Source: Saprospiraceae bacterium (lineage in GTDB: Bacteria; Bacteroidota; Bacteroidia; Chitinophagales; Saprospiraceae). From it: a stretch of DNA of 64,000 bases. The first letter of the stretch is position 1. Every line of letters starts with the position of its first letter. The DNA lies in assembly GCA_028285085.1 (NCBI GenBank), contig JANQQI010000079.1, positions 32,807 through 96,806 on the forward strand, read 5' to 3'. The translations under genes were made by a program, and so were the position numbers. Shown here in pieces: positions 17,776 through 26,573 of the stretch. Below the pieces are notes generated by a model. That model did no database searches and was not told where the DNA came from. It was given only the letters and a program-made list of their open reading frames with translations.

Positions 17776-17844
17776 GGTTTGAATATAGCTTTTGAGCGAT
17801 TTCAACGCTTAAGATAACGGAAATGCGCTACAAAGGTTCTAAAA

Positions 17845-17867
17845 AATATAGATATTTAAATATATAG
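17845..17867. promoter_or_regulatory. AT-rich box upstream of the ArsR gene, candidate autoregulatory operator
   Basis: The 13-mer ATATAGATATTTA (17846-17858) matches the acs box exactly and extends into the perfect palindrome ATATTTAAATAT (17852-17863). It lies about 70 bp upstream of the ArsR ATG and 120 bp upstream of the divergent DUF294 gene. Confidence 0.6.
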
Positions 17868-17983
17868 AAACATTATTTTCTAAAACGATCCTGTTTTGAA
17901 AGAAGTTGTATGAATAGAGTAGAGAGATCAAAGGGATTCAAATAGTTTTCAATTTTTTTTACACAAGTTGCGATTCATTAAAG

Positions 17984-19918
17984 ATGAAAAATCCCATCGC
18001 TCGAAGGATATACGATTATACTCGGAATTTTCCGCCTTTTAACCTCATGGAGCGGGAAACGCTGCTTGAACTATGTGAGTCTGCTGAAGTCAAGCATCTT
18101 AGTATTGATCAGTTTTTATTTAAAAAAGGAGAAACCCCACACTCCAAGGTTTACTTGGTTCGGGAAGGTGCTTTGCATCTCTACGGCGAAGAGGGCGAAC
18201 AGCTCATTTTACTGGAAACACACGATGAGGGGGATGTCGTAGGCCTACGCCCCTTGATTTCGGAAGACAACTACGCCGCTTCGGCCAAGGCCGAGGAGGA
18301 ATCTATCATCTACGCTTTTGGTATTGAGGAGTTTGAAAAAATAATGCAGCAAAATGCAGTCGTTTCCAACTATTTGCTTCGAACCTTTGCTGCTCTGGCG
18401 CGTAGCCGTTTTGATACCAACGAAAAGGCCAAAATATTTCTGCACCACGGCCAGAAAATGCCCGATGACTTCCCTCTGATTGAAGTGCAAACCATCCGGG
18501 CCAGTAAGGAGCCCGTGACTTGTCGCCCCTCTGATTCCATCCAGGCGGCGACCAAGCTCATGAGTGACCGACGAGTAGGGTCGATGCTCGTTACAAATCC
18601 TGAGGGATGCCCCATTGGCATTTTTACCGATCGGGATTTACGGCAGAGAATAGCTGGTGGGGCCTTTGATCCGGCCGAGGCAGTCTCAAATATCATGGTC
18701 TCGCCTGTCGTGACGATCGCCCCCGAAATGACCGTCGCGGACGTCCAAATCCTAATGGTGAAGCACAAGATTCATCACCTGTGCGTCACCGTAGATGGCA
18801 CGGACGGCACCCCGGTTGTAGGCGTTGTTTCGGATCATGATCTTCTGGTGGTACAGGCGAATAACCCCGCTACCTTAATTCGGGAAATTCGCCGGGCAAG
18901 GATCGGGGAGCAATTGGCGGTGATCCGGGATAAGGCAGAAATTCTGCTGAAAAAATATATCTATCAGGAAGTGAATATCATGTTCATTTCGACCATCATG
19001 TCTGAAATCAATGATGCGCTCATCGCGCGCGCCAATCAGTTGGCCGAAGAAGAAATGATCAGCGACGGTCGGGCTAAGCCACCGGTGAAATTTTGCTGGC
19101 TGGGGCTCGGCAGCGAAGGCCGTCGCGAACAACTGCTCCGAACGGATCAGGACAATGCACTGATTTACGAAAACGTACCGGCAGAACAAGAGGAAAGTGT
19201 CAAGGCCTATTTTCTGCATTATGCAAAGATCGTCACGAGCATTTTGCATCAAGCTGGCTTTGCATATTGCCCGGCCAACATGATGGCGAGTAATCCACAG
19301 TGGTGCTTACCTTTAAAGGAGTGGAAAAAGAATTTTAGCGGTTGGATCAATTCCGGTACTAGTGCGGCGCTGCTCCACGGGAATATATTTTTCGACTATC
19401 GCCCCCTCCACGGGGCACCAGAATTAGCGGAAGCCTTGACGCAGTTTATCTTTGAGGAATTGGATGACAAAACGATTTTCTTTGCTCGTCTTGCCAAAAA
19501 TGCATTGGAGAATCCGCCACCGCTATCCTTTTTTCGCAACTTCGTAGTCGAGCGCGGTGGCGTGCACAAGGATAAATTCGATATCAAATCCCGGGCGATG
19601 ATGCCGCTGGCCGACGCGGCCCGAGTGCTCATCCTCAAAAATCGGATTTCGGGGGTCCATAACACGGTCCGCCGCCTGCAACGCATGGCAGAAATTGAGC
19701 CGCAGAATGCTGATGTCTACGAGCAGGCGGCGGATGCCTACGAAATTTTTATGCGCTATCGGGCTTTGCAAGGATTAAAAGACATGAATACCGGTCGTTA
19801 TTTCGATCCGGCGGAGCTCAATAAACTGGAGCGCGTCAATTTGCGGAATAGTTTTAAGCCCATTGACGAAATTCAGACGTTACTAAAAGTAAGGTTTCAA
19901 ACGGCCTTTTTAGGCTAA
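17984..19918 (+). CDS. cNMP-binding/CBS/DUF294 nucleotidyltransferase-like protein
   Basis: This 644-residue cytoplasmic protein has four parts: a cyclic-nucleotide-binding-like domain (~20-130), two CBS domains (~170-290), a GlnD-like nucleotidyltransferase domain (DUF294) and a helical DUF294 C-terminal domain (~480-630). The nucleotidyltransferase motif is intact, with GSEGRRE at 376-382 and the metal-binding DxD at D388/D390 (TDQDNAL). Such proteins are usually found beside acetate permease/Acs genes and a DnaQ-like exonuclease, as here. They may modify a partner in response to adenylate or cyclic nucleotide level. The substrate is not known to me. The exonuclease gene follows within 40 bp. 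Confidence 0.92.
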   Translation: MKNPIARRIYDYTRNFPPFNLMERETLLELCESAEVKHLSIDQFLFKKGETPHSKVYLVREGALHLYGEEGEQLILLETHDEGDVVGLRPLISEDNYAASAKAEEESIIYAFGIEEFEKIMQQNAVVSNYLLRTFAALARSRFDTNEKAKIFLHHGQKMPDDFPLIEVQTIRASKEPVTCRPSDSIQAATKLMSDRRVGSMLVTNPEGCPIGIFTDRDLRQRIAGGAFDPAEAVSNIMVSPVVTIAPEMTVADVQILMVKHKIHHLCVTVDGTDGTPVVGVVSDHDLLVVQANNPATLIREIRRARIGEQLAVIRDKAEILLKKYIYQEVNIMFISTIMSEINDALIARANQLAEEEMISDGRAKPPVKFCWLGLGSEGRREQLLRTDQDNALIYENVPAEQEESVKAYFLHYAKIVTSILHQAGFAYCPANMMASNPQWCLPLKEWKKNFSGWINSGTSAALLHGNIFFDYRPLHGAPELAEALTQFIFEELDDKTIFFARLAKNALENPPPLSFFRNFVVERGGVHKDKFDIKSRAMMPLADAARVLILKNRISGVHNTVRRLQRMAEIEPQNADVYEQAADAYEIFMRYRALQGLKDMNTGRYFDPAELNKLERVNLRNSFKPIDEIQTLLKVRFQTAFLG

Positions 19919-19954
19919 TTAACTTAAGTGGCGATTCGCGAAAAGCAGAACGTT

Positions 19955-20644
19955 ATGTTTGATTTTTTTAAAAAACGATTCAAAAAACAGCCCGACCATC
20001 TGCCGGCATTTTGGGCGACCTATCTGGCCCTTTTTGAGGATCGTTTTGCCAAGAATTGCTCCTTTCGTGACTTCCGCTTTGTGGTGTTTGACACAGAAAC
20101 AACCGGCTTTGACCTGAAAAATGATCGAGTTTGCCAGATTGGGGCCGTTGCTGTGCAAAATAATACGATACAGTTGCGTGATTTTTTCGATACCCTTGTC
20201 TATCAAGACACCGGTGGCGGCAGCAAAGTCAAAGAAATTCATGGTTTGCGGGACAAAACCATTCAAACGGGAATGGACGAAAAGAAGGCCGTTGAAGCAT
20301 TTATCCAATATCTCGGCAATGCGGTTATTGTCGCGCACCACGCTGCTTTTGACATCGGGATGATCAACCAATCTCTCAAACGCCATTTTGGCCCCGGATT
20401 CAAGCTTAAAAATAAATTCCTCGATACCGCTCATCTCGAAAAACGTCTCAAGCCTTTGAGTGCTTACGCCGTCGAAAATCCTGCGGATTACGCCCTAGAT
20501 ATTTTGGCAGGAAAGTACGGTATCGACCTCCACGACCGGCACACCGCGATCGGGGATGCATTTATCACAGCCCTTTTATTTTTGAAAATTGTCGCACGTC
20601 TGGAGAAGCGCGGGGTAATGACCATTGGGAGTTTGATCGCCTGA
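19955..20644 (+). CDS. DnaQ-like 3'-5' exonuclease (DEDDh)
   Basis: The ATG at 19955 gives 229 residues. A GTG at 19928 is in frame but adds a poor N-terminus. All DEDDh motifs are present: Exo I FDTETTGFD, Exo II HAAFDIG, and Exo III HTAIGDAF with the catalytic histidine. A basic, aromatic N-terminal segment of ~45 residues precedes the nuclease fold. It is co-directional with the DUF294 protein (36-bp gap), a pairing seen in many bacteria next to acetate uptake genes. The pairing suggests a shared, poorly understood job and not replication proofreading. Confidence 0.88.
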   Translation: MFDFFKKRFKKQPDHLPAFWATYLALFEDRFAKNCSFRDFRFVVFDTETTGFDLKNDRVCQIGAVAVQNNTIQLRDFFDTLVYQDTGGGSKVKEIHGLRDKTIQTGMDEKKAVEAFIQYLGNAVIVAHHAAFDIGMINQSLKRHFGPGFKLKNKFLDTAHLEKRLKPLSAYAVENPADYALDILAGKYGIDLHDRHTAIGDAFITALLFLKIVARLEKRGVMTIGSLIA

Positions 20645-20750
20645 CCTATCTCGAATCTACTTTTGCTGAAATACTATCGACTATTAAGATGAATTGAAAG
20701 CTAACAGCCAAAGGTGATTATTATACTGTGATTTCCCTCAGAAAATTAAT

Positions 20751-20758
20751 TAGATTTG
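20751..20758 (+). promoter_or_regulatory. Bacteroidota -7 promoter element TAGATTTG
   Basis: This matches the TAnnTTTG -7 consensus of Bacteroidota housekeeping promoters and lies 24 bp before the ATG of the next gene. No clear -33 TTTG is present at the expected distance. Confidence 0.4.
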
Positions 20759-20782
20759 AAGGCATACTAAACCAGATACCCG

Positions 20783-21343
20783 ATGACAGAAAAGAAACCT
20801 CTACTGACTCGTTCGGATATAATGGCCTTATCGGCTCTACTGATCAGTGCTATCGCCTTAATCGTTTCCATGTATGAGGCGGGCATTATGAAAGAGCAGC
20901 AAGAAATCATGATCTCACAGCAGAAAGCCTCTGTCTGGCCCTATGTGGATGGCAACATATCGTATCAATTTGGCGATCGTTTTCAAATGACCTATTCTCT
21001 GGTCAATAAAGGCGTGGGGCCAGCCATTATTAAAAATGGGAAGTTGATGATCAATGATTCTTCTCTTGAACTTTACGATGGAGATATTAAAAAAGCACTA
21101 GCCCCCTTTTTTCCTGTAGATTCAAATATAAGATTGTCTCTTTCACTGATGGACAATAAAGTCTTATCCCCGGAAGAAGAATACCAAATTCTTTTATTGG
21201 AAACTGAACTCCCAGAATCAGATTCAGCCATGAGTTTAATCCAACGTATCGATATTAGATACGATGCATGTTTTTGTTCCATCTACAATGAATGCTGGAG
21301 TCTGGAAGAAGAGGAAGTTGGAAAAAAAATGAAGTGTGATTAA
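20783..21343 (+). CDS. Hypothetical membrane-anchored protein
   Basis: This 186-residue protein has one N-terminal transmembrane helix (~12-31), a short helix rich in Gln/Glu and Met, and then a beta-rich domain (YVDGNISYQF, MTYSLVNKGVGPAIIKNGKL). The C-terminal region contains several cysteines (CFCSIYNEC). The sequence NKGVGPAIIKN is typical of proteins with an immunoglobulin-like domain behind a membrane anchor. I do not recognise a named family. It stands alone, with its own candidate promoter. Confidence 0.75.
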   Translation: MTEKKPLLTRSDIMALSALLISAIALIVSMYEAGIMKEQQEIMISQQKASVWPYVDGNISYQFGDRFQMTYSLVNKGVGPAIIKNGKLMINDSSLELYDGDIKKALAPFFPVDSNIRLSLSLMDNKVLSPEEEYQILLLETELPESDSAMSLIQRIDIRYDACFCSIYNECWSLEEEEVGKKMKCD

Positions 21344-21434
21344 TAAATAATTCTCCCGCCACCATTTTCAAAAAATCACTTAATTTCACGCCTCTAAATT
21401 CACCCGTGCTCAGCACACCAAAACCATAGCCAAA

Positions 21435-23126
21435 ATGCCAAAGCAATTGATAGAGTGCGTCCCTAATTTCTCCGAAGGGCGCGACATGGACATCATTCGA
21501 CAAATCACTGATACCATTGAGAGCGTAGAGGGCGTCAAACTGCTGGATGTCGACCCCGGAAAAGCGACGAACCGAACCGTGGTAACTTTCGTTGGAGAGC
21601 CAGAGCCAGTGGTGCAAGCGGCCTTTTTGGCCATCCAAAAAGCAGCTGAGCTTATCGATATGAGCAAACACAGTGGGGAGCACCCGCGTATGGGGGCCAC
21701 TGATGTTTGTCCTTTGATCCCCATCGCGAATATCAGCATGGAAGAAGTGGCGCGCTATGCACATCAATTGGGTGAAATGGCGGGCCGCGAACTAGATATT
21801 CCATTTTTTATGTACGAATCGGCGGCCACCCGCCCCGAACGCCGCAATCTGGCCAGTATTCGGGTCGGAGAGTACGAGGCGCTTCCGGATAAAATGAATA
21901 AACCCGAGTGGAAGCCCGATTATGGCCCCGCCCGCTTCAATGCGCGCGCTGGTGCTACGGCAATCGGCGCTCGCGATTTTCTCATCGCCTACAATGTTAA
22001 TCTCAATACGACTTCCGTACGGCGCGCCAATTCGGTTGCCTTCGATGTGCGCGAGCAAGGCCGCGTGAAGCGCGAAGGAAATCCCATTACCGGGCCGATC
22101 GTGCGTGATGAAAATGGCGAAGCGGTGCGTATTCCCGGAGCCTGCAAGGCGGTAAAAGGCATTGGCTGGTTCATTGAAGAATACGGTATCGCGCAGATTT
22201 CGATGAACTTGACGGATATCAATACCACGCCTTTACATATTGCATTCGAGGAGTGTGTCAAAAGCTCGGAACGGCGTGGTTTGCGCGTCACAGGCTCGGA
22301 ACTGGTCGGCTTGGTACCGCTCCGCGTCATGCTGGACGCAGGTAAATATTTCCTCAAAAAGCAGCGCCGTTCAACCGGAATTGCCGAATCGGAGATCATT
22401 AAAATTGCCGTCAAGACTTTAGGTTTAGATGAATTAGCACCTTTTGATCCCCACAAGAAAATCATCGAATACCAGCTTGAAGCGGACCATCCCGCGCCGC
22501 TGCTCAATATGAATTTGCGAGGTTTTGCGAATGAAACGGCTTCGGAAAGTCCGGCACCCGGTGGAGGATCAATCTCCGCTTATGTAGGCGCTTTAGGGGT
22601 ATCCTTAGCGACGATGGTAGCCAATTTATCCGCGCACAAGCGGGGTTGGGATGAACGTTGGGAGACCTTCTCTGAATGGGCGGACAAAGGCCAGCAGGTC
22701 AAAGATCGTTTGCTGCATTTAGTGGATGAAGACACCGAGGCCTTCAATGGTATCATGCATGCTTTTCGCTTGCCGAAAGGGAACGACGAGGAGAAAGCGG
22801 CGCGGGCGGAAGCCATTCAGGCGGCGACGCGCCATGCGATCGAAGTACCCTTTCGAGTGATGGAAGCGACGATGGATGCTTTTGAGACCATTCGTTCGAT
22901 GGCTGAAATCGGTAACCCTAACTCGGTAACGGATGCTGGCGTTGGTGCGCTTTGTGCCCGCGCAGCGGTACAGGGGGCATTTTTGAACGTTAGAATCAAT
23001 TGCGGTGACCTCAAAGATCGCGGTTTTGTTGATGACATTCTTCAGCGTGGCCAACAGATGGTGGATCAGGCGGATACATGGGAAAAGGAGATCATGGCCA
23101 TCGTAAACGAGAAGATGGATAATTGA
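21435..23126 (+). CDS. ftcD: Glutamate formimidoyltransferase / formimidotetrahydrofolate cyclodeaminase (bifunctional)
   Basis: This enzyme transfers the formimino group of N-formimino-L-glutamate to tetrahydrofolate and then releases ammonia to give methenyl-THF, the last steps of one histidine degradation route. Residues ~4-180 and ~181-330 are the two formiminotransferase subdomains, with H83 in GEHPRMGATDVCP as the conserved catalytic-region histidine. Residues ~365-560 are the all-helical cyclodeaminase (SPAPGGGSISAYVGALG). The fusion order and 563-residue length match the animal and Bacteroidota bifunctional enzyme. No other hut genes are adjacent. Confidence 0.95.
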   Translation: MPKQLIECVPNFSEGRDMDIIRQITDTIESVEGVKLLDVDPGKATNRTVVTFVGEPEPVVQAAFLAIQKAAELIDMSKHSGEHPRMGATDVCPLIPIANISMEEVARYAHQLGEMAGRELDIPFFMYESAATRPERRNLASIRVGEYEALPDKMNKPEWKPDYGPARFNARAGATAIGARDFLIAYNVNLNTTSVRRANSVAFDVREQGRVKREGNPITGPIVRDENGEAVRIPGACKAVKGIGWFIEEYGIAQISMNLTDINTTPLHIAFEECVKSSERRGLRVTGSELVGLVPLRVMLDAGKYFLKKQRRSTGIAESEIIKIAVKTLGLDELAPFDPHKKIIEYQLEADHPAPLLNMNLRGFANETASESPAPGGGSISAYVGALGVSLATMVANLSAHKRGWDERWETFSEWADKGQQVKDRLLHLVDEDTEAFNGIMHAFRLPKGNDEEKAARAEAIQAATRHAIEVPFRVMEATMDAFETIRSMAEIGNPNSVTDAGVGALCARAAVQGAFLNVRINCGDLKDRGFVDDILQRGQQMVDQADTWEKEIMAIVNEKMDN

Positions 23127-23226
23127 TCGCTTCCTCGGGAGACTTGATTTTTAAGTTCACCTTAACGTAACTATACTGACGCTGGTACAAAAATTGGAGT
23201 GAAGTCTTACAGCTAACTTGAGAAAA

Positions 23227-24312
23227 ATGAGTAAGACTACACTATCCTTATTCCTAGCGTGGCTAGGTATCCCTTTGATGCTGTGGGCGCAGCACGATTT
23301 CACCTACATTTCTGACCGCAAATTCATTGCTCCGAATGATTTGATTGGCTACGATTTCCGGCCGCAGGCGATGGAAATTCAGGGAGAGGTAGAGCGTGAA
23401 CTCAAGCCCGGGGAATATTCCTTCGGTATTTCTTCGAGTAACCTGTACGTTGACGGCGAAGGCATCAAAGGCGTATATAGTGTCAACAATATCAATCCTA
23501 CGGAATACGGCTATAAATTGACGCTGATGAACGCGCGGGATCCCCGGATACAAGGACACCTCAAGTTGATGCTCAACAAGCATGCGAATGTAGAAGCCAT
23601 GGTTTTCAAGCGGTCAAACAAAGATCCCGAGATGATCTTTTACCAGGCTTTTATGAAGGATAAACTGTACAAAAAAGAGAAAAAGTTTTTTACGGATCGC
23701 AACGAATTCTTTTTGACCGAAAACGACACGATCTGGGGACAAAAGATATTTCCTTTTCTACGTATTCATTTAGATCAAGGTGGCGTACAGCAACGACTGG
23801 TGATGTCAGATAGTACTTCTATTGAGTTTATTGAAAAAATTACGATAATCGAAAAGAAGAAAAAGAAACGTCGTAAAAAGAAAAAGAAAAAAGAAGAAGA
23901 GGTCGAAGATGTTGAAACGCGTGAATTGGCGGACGAAAATATCACAGAAGCTGATCCCGGCGCTTATCCTCCCGTGGAAGTCTCAGAAGATATGGAGACC
24001 GCACTAGACAGCACCGCGGTGCAACAGGAAAAGGTCAAAGTAAAAATCGTTAAAGAATACTTTGCTAAAGTCCGTAGCATTATCACCTACGAAGATGGCA
24101 CCAACCAAGATGAAACTTTTGAAATTCCCCTGAAAGGAAAACTCGGTTTGTACGAAATCCAGACAGGTGGTGACCCGAGTGTTGCACCATTTGAATTGGA
24201 GCTGGAACCAGCCAAACGCAAAGGCGATCCGGTCGTTCTTTATTTAAATAAAGATTATAGCGTACGCGGCCTGCTTATTCGAGATAAAATTTACCTCTTG
24301 CGGGGGATGTAG
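23227..24312 (+). CDS. Hypothetical exported protein with lysine-rich linker
   Basis: The ATG at 23227 gives 361 residues; an in-frame TTG lies 9 bp upstream. A signal peptide (residues ~1-22, ending LMLWAQ) is followed by a beta-rich domain. A striking run of Lys/Arg at ~210-223 then leads into an acidic stretch (EEEVEDVE), and a second small domain follows. I do not recognise the family. The stop is 2 bp from the stop of the converging barrel gene. Confidence 0.75.
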   Translation: MSKTTLSLFLAWLGIPLMLWAQHDFTYISDRKFIAPNDLIGYDFRPQAMEIQGEVERELKPGEYSFGISSSNLYVDGEGIKGVYSVNNINPTEYGYKLTLMNARDPRIQGHLKLMLNKHANVEAMVFKRSNKDPEMIFYQAFMKDKLYKKEKKFFTDRNEFFLTENDTIWGQKIFPFLRIHLDQGGVQQRLVMSDSTSIEFIEKITIIEKKKKKRRKKKKKKEEEVEDVETRELADENITEADPGAYPPVEVSEDMETALDSTAVQQEKVKVKIVKEYFAKVRSIITYEDGTNQDETFEIPLKGKLGLYEIQTGGDPSVAPFELELEPAKRKGDPVVLYLNKDYSVRGLLIRDKIYLLRGM

Positions 24313-24313
24313 C

Positions 24314-25198
24314 TTAAAAGCTAAATCCTACTGATGTTTGAATGGTGAAATTAGTATCCTTATCCTCTCGGGAAACGTATTCGAAGTCTTCTACTTCGGT
24401 ACGTGAGATATCGTAGAAATCATTCGTAACATCCAAAAGACCAAAGTTAAAGGTAACGCCTACATACAAACCACCATTGAGATAGAAGGCGGCACCAGCG
24501 TGTAAGCCCAAGTCCATGATGTTGTAATATTTCCCATCTTTTTCATCGTAATCCAGGTAATAGGCACCAATAGTACGTGGGATTTGAATGGTATTCAAGC
24601 CATTAGCGATTTCCACCAACTCGGTATTGGAATCAATAGTAACATCCTGGGCGAGTTTATCGCGAAAATAGCTGTGATCCAATTCAAAGGTGGCTTCTAC
24701 TTCTGGATTATTTGGAATCGCTCCGGTAAAAGTATACTCGCCAAATCCTGACGAACCAACTAGAAAATTAATATTAGCACCGGCAGAAATCTCCAGCTTT
24801 TGATTTGCAAAGCGGAAATAAGCGGTAAATGGCAACTCAATGTAGGAATTGGTAACATCAATGAAAGAAAGGCGATTACCGACGCCTAGAACAGGATCAC
24901 CGTCCGCCTCGCGAAATATTTGTACACCTTCGCCATCATAACCATATTCAACGCCTCGCTGGGAGAACAGGATCTCACCTTTGATACCAAATTGGTCGGT
25001 AAATTTGTAAATCAATCCACCACCGACGTGAAATCCAGAGTTGAAATTGAAATTTTCCAAATCCCCTTGTGCGCCTTGTTCTGAAGGTCCTCTCAGGGTA
25101 CCAAAGTTGAGTCCTACTCTAAAACCATACGATAATTCCTGACCGAAGACGCTCAACGTCAGACACACAAAAAATAACTGGAGTACAATGCGTTTCAT
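24314..25198 (-). CDS. Outer-membrane beta-barrel protein (PorT-like)
   Basis: This 294-residue protein has a signal peptide (ending VFGQ). The start of the mature part, SYGFRVGLNFGTLRG, is typical of the Bacteroidota PorT/outer-membrane beta-barrel family, with GGGLIYKFTDQFGIKGEILFSQRG following. It ends in a hydrophobic strand with terminal phenylalanine (QTSVGFSF). A small 8-10-strand barrel is likely. It lies 22 bp downstream of the GNAT gene and may be co-transcribed with it. Confidence 0.85.
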   Translation of the reverse strand: MKRIVLQLFFVCLTLSVFGQELSYGFRVGLNFGTLRGPSEQGAQGDLENFNFNSGFHVGGGLIYKFTDQFGIKGEILFSQRGVEYGYDGEGVQIFREADGDPVLGVGNRLSFIDVTNSYIELPFTAYFRFANQKLEISAGANINFLVGSSGFGEYTFTGAIPNNPEVEATFELDHSYFRDKLAQDVTIDSNTELVEIANGLNTIQIPRTIGAYYLDYDEKDGKYYNIMDLGLHAGAAFYLNGGLYVGVTFNFGLLDVTNDFYDISRTEVEDFEYVSREDKDTNFTIQTSVGFSF

Positions 25199-25220
25199 AT
25201 TCTTAAGTTCTTTCTTTTTG

Positions 25221-25652
25221 TTATAACAGCTTTTTCAATAAAATGCGATTCTCTTCGATATCCTCTCGCGCTTCAAGTCCAATGATTTGGAAGCCTCGGC
25301 GGAGAGCAAATAGCAACATAGCACGATGGCGATTTCTCGTTTTAAACGTTACAGAGGTATATCCCTGCTGCCTGGCCCAGTCTTCTTGCGCTTCAGCGAG
25401 TGCTCGTGCCAAGCCATAACGTCGGAAAGTGGGCAATACACCTCCCATCCAACTGTAAAAGTAACCATCTCGCTCGTATCCAACTTTAAAACCCGCAATT
25501 TGTTGCGCAATTTCAGCGATCAAAATAAGATGTGGCTGACCGGATAGCCGATTCTCGTATACTTCGGCAGCATGTGGATCGTGGAATTCAGGGATCGCTT
25601 GACTCGCGGCTACCGCCTCGGCAATGGAACCTTGTCTAATTTGATATTTCAC
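25221..25652 (-). CDS. GNAT-family N-acetyltransferase
   Basis: This 143-residue protein has the GNAT fold: substrate-side strands (HLILIAEIAQQIAGFKVGY), then the acetyl-CoA loop region VLPTFRRYGLARALAEAQEDWARQQGY, then FKTRNRHRAMLLFALRRGFQIIG. The usual Q/RxxGxG/A pattern appears as RRYGLA. The acceptor is unknown. It diverges from the alpha/beta hydrolase gene across 75 bp. Confidence 0.88.
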   Translation of the reverse strand: MKYQIRQGSIAEAVAASQAIPEFHDPHAAEVYENRLSGQPHLILIAEIAQQIAGFKVGYERDGYFYSWMGGVLPTFRRYGLARALAEAQEDWARQQGYTSVTFKTRNRHRAMLLFALRRGFQIIGLEAREDIEENRILLKKLL

Positions 25653-25727
25653 ATTACCTCACTTTTTGGATACTTTCTGGATTGGCTATCTTGCAATGTC
25701 TTCATTCACCAATCTTGGCTTATCGCG

Positions 25728-26531
25728 ATGAAATTACAAAAAGTGCTCCGCTACCTCCTGCTGATTCTTACAATTTATTTTGTTGCCGTTGGATTGGTTT
25801 ATCTTTTTCAAAAAAAGATCATCTTCCAGGGCAAAAGGTTGGCTGCGGATCATACCTTTTCTTTTAATCAACCCTTTCAAGAGCATCACTTCAGGGCTCA
25901 AAATGGCGATCAGATACACAGCCTTTACTTTCCGACGGCGGATACGACTAAAGGCGCCGTGCTCTATCTGCACGGCAATGCGGATAATCTGGACCGTTGG
26001 GGGAAGCATGCTCATGAATTTACTTCAAGAGGTTATGCCGTGCTCATGATCGATTATCGGAGTTACGGGAAAAGTGCAGGTGTGCCCTCCGAATTGGCCC
26101 TTTACGAAGATGCGGAACTGGCCTACGACTGGCTTAGCGCGCGCTTTCCCGTGGAGCAAATGGTCATTTATGGCCGTTCTCTGGGAACTGGTGTCGCCAG
26201 CCATCTAGCCACTCAGCGATCAGCACGCTTGTTAGTCCTTGAAACACCTTTCAACCACATCGCTTGTCCAATTCGAGAGAAAGTACCCTGGCTGTGGTTA
26301 CTCTTTGATTTTCAGCATCGTTTTCTGACTGATAGTCGCTTGGCGAAGGTGGATTACCCGGTTTGGATCTTCCAAGGCACGAAGGATAAAGTCGTGCCTA
26401 TGGATTGCGCGGAGCAATTGAAACCTTTATTGAAAGATCCAGCACGCTTCGTTGTTCTAGAAAACGGCGGTCACCGAGGATTGGATACTTTTAATTTGTA
26501 CCAAGAGACCATGGACGTGCTATTCCCATAA
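25728..26531 (+). CDS. Membrane-anchored alpha/beta hydrolase
   Basis: The ATG at 25728 gives 267 residues. The longer frame to 25572 runs into the divergent GNAT gene and lacks a sensible start. One N-terminal transmembrane anchor (~8-26) is followed by an alpha/beta-hydrolase fold. The oxyanion region is YLHGNADNLDRW, the nucleophile is S151 in GRSLGTG, the acid is D220 in GTKDKVV, and the base is H249 in GGHRGL. This is the BEM46/ABHD13-like group of serine hydrolases. The substrate is unknown. trmB follows 42 bp downstream. Confidence 0.9.
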   Translation: MKLQKVLRYLLLILTIYFVAVGLVYLFQKKIIFQGKRLAADHTFSFNQPFQEHHFRAQNGDQIHSLYFPTADTTKGAVLYLHGNADNLDRWGKHAHEFTSRGYAVLMIDYRSYGKSAGVPSELALYEDAELAYDWLSARFPVEQMVIYGRSLGTGVASHLATQRSARLLVLETPFNHIACPIREKVPWLWLLFDFQHRFLTDSRLAKVDYPVWIFQGTKDKVVPMDCAEQLKPLLKDPARFVVLENGGHRGLDTFNLYQETMDVLFP

Positions 26532-26573
26532 TGTTTGCGCGGCCATTTTGTGCAGAAGTTGTATTTTTGCGCC

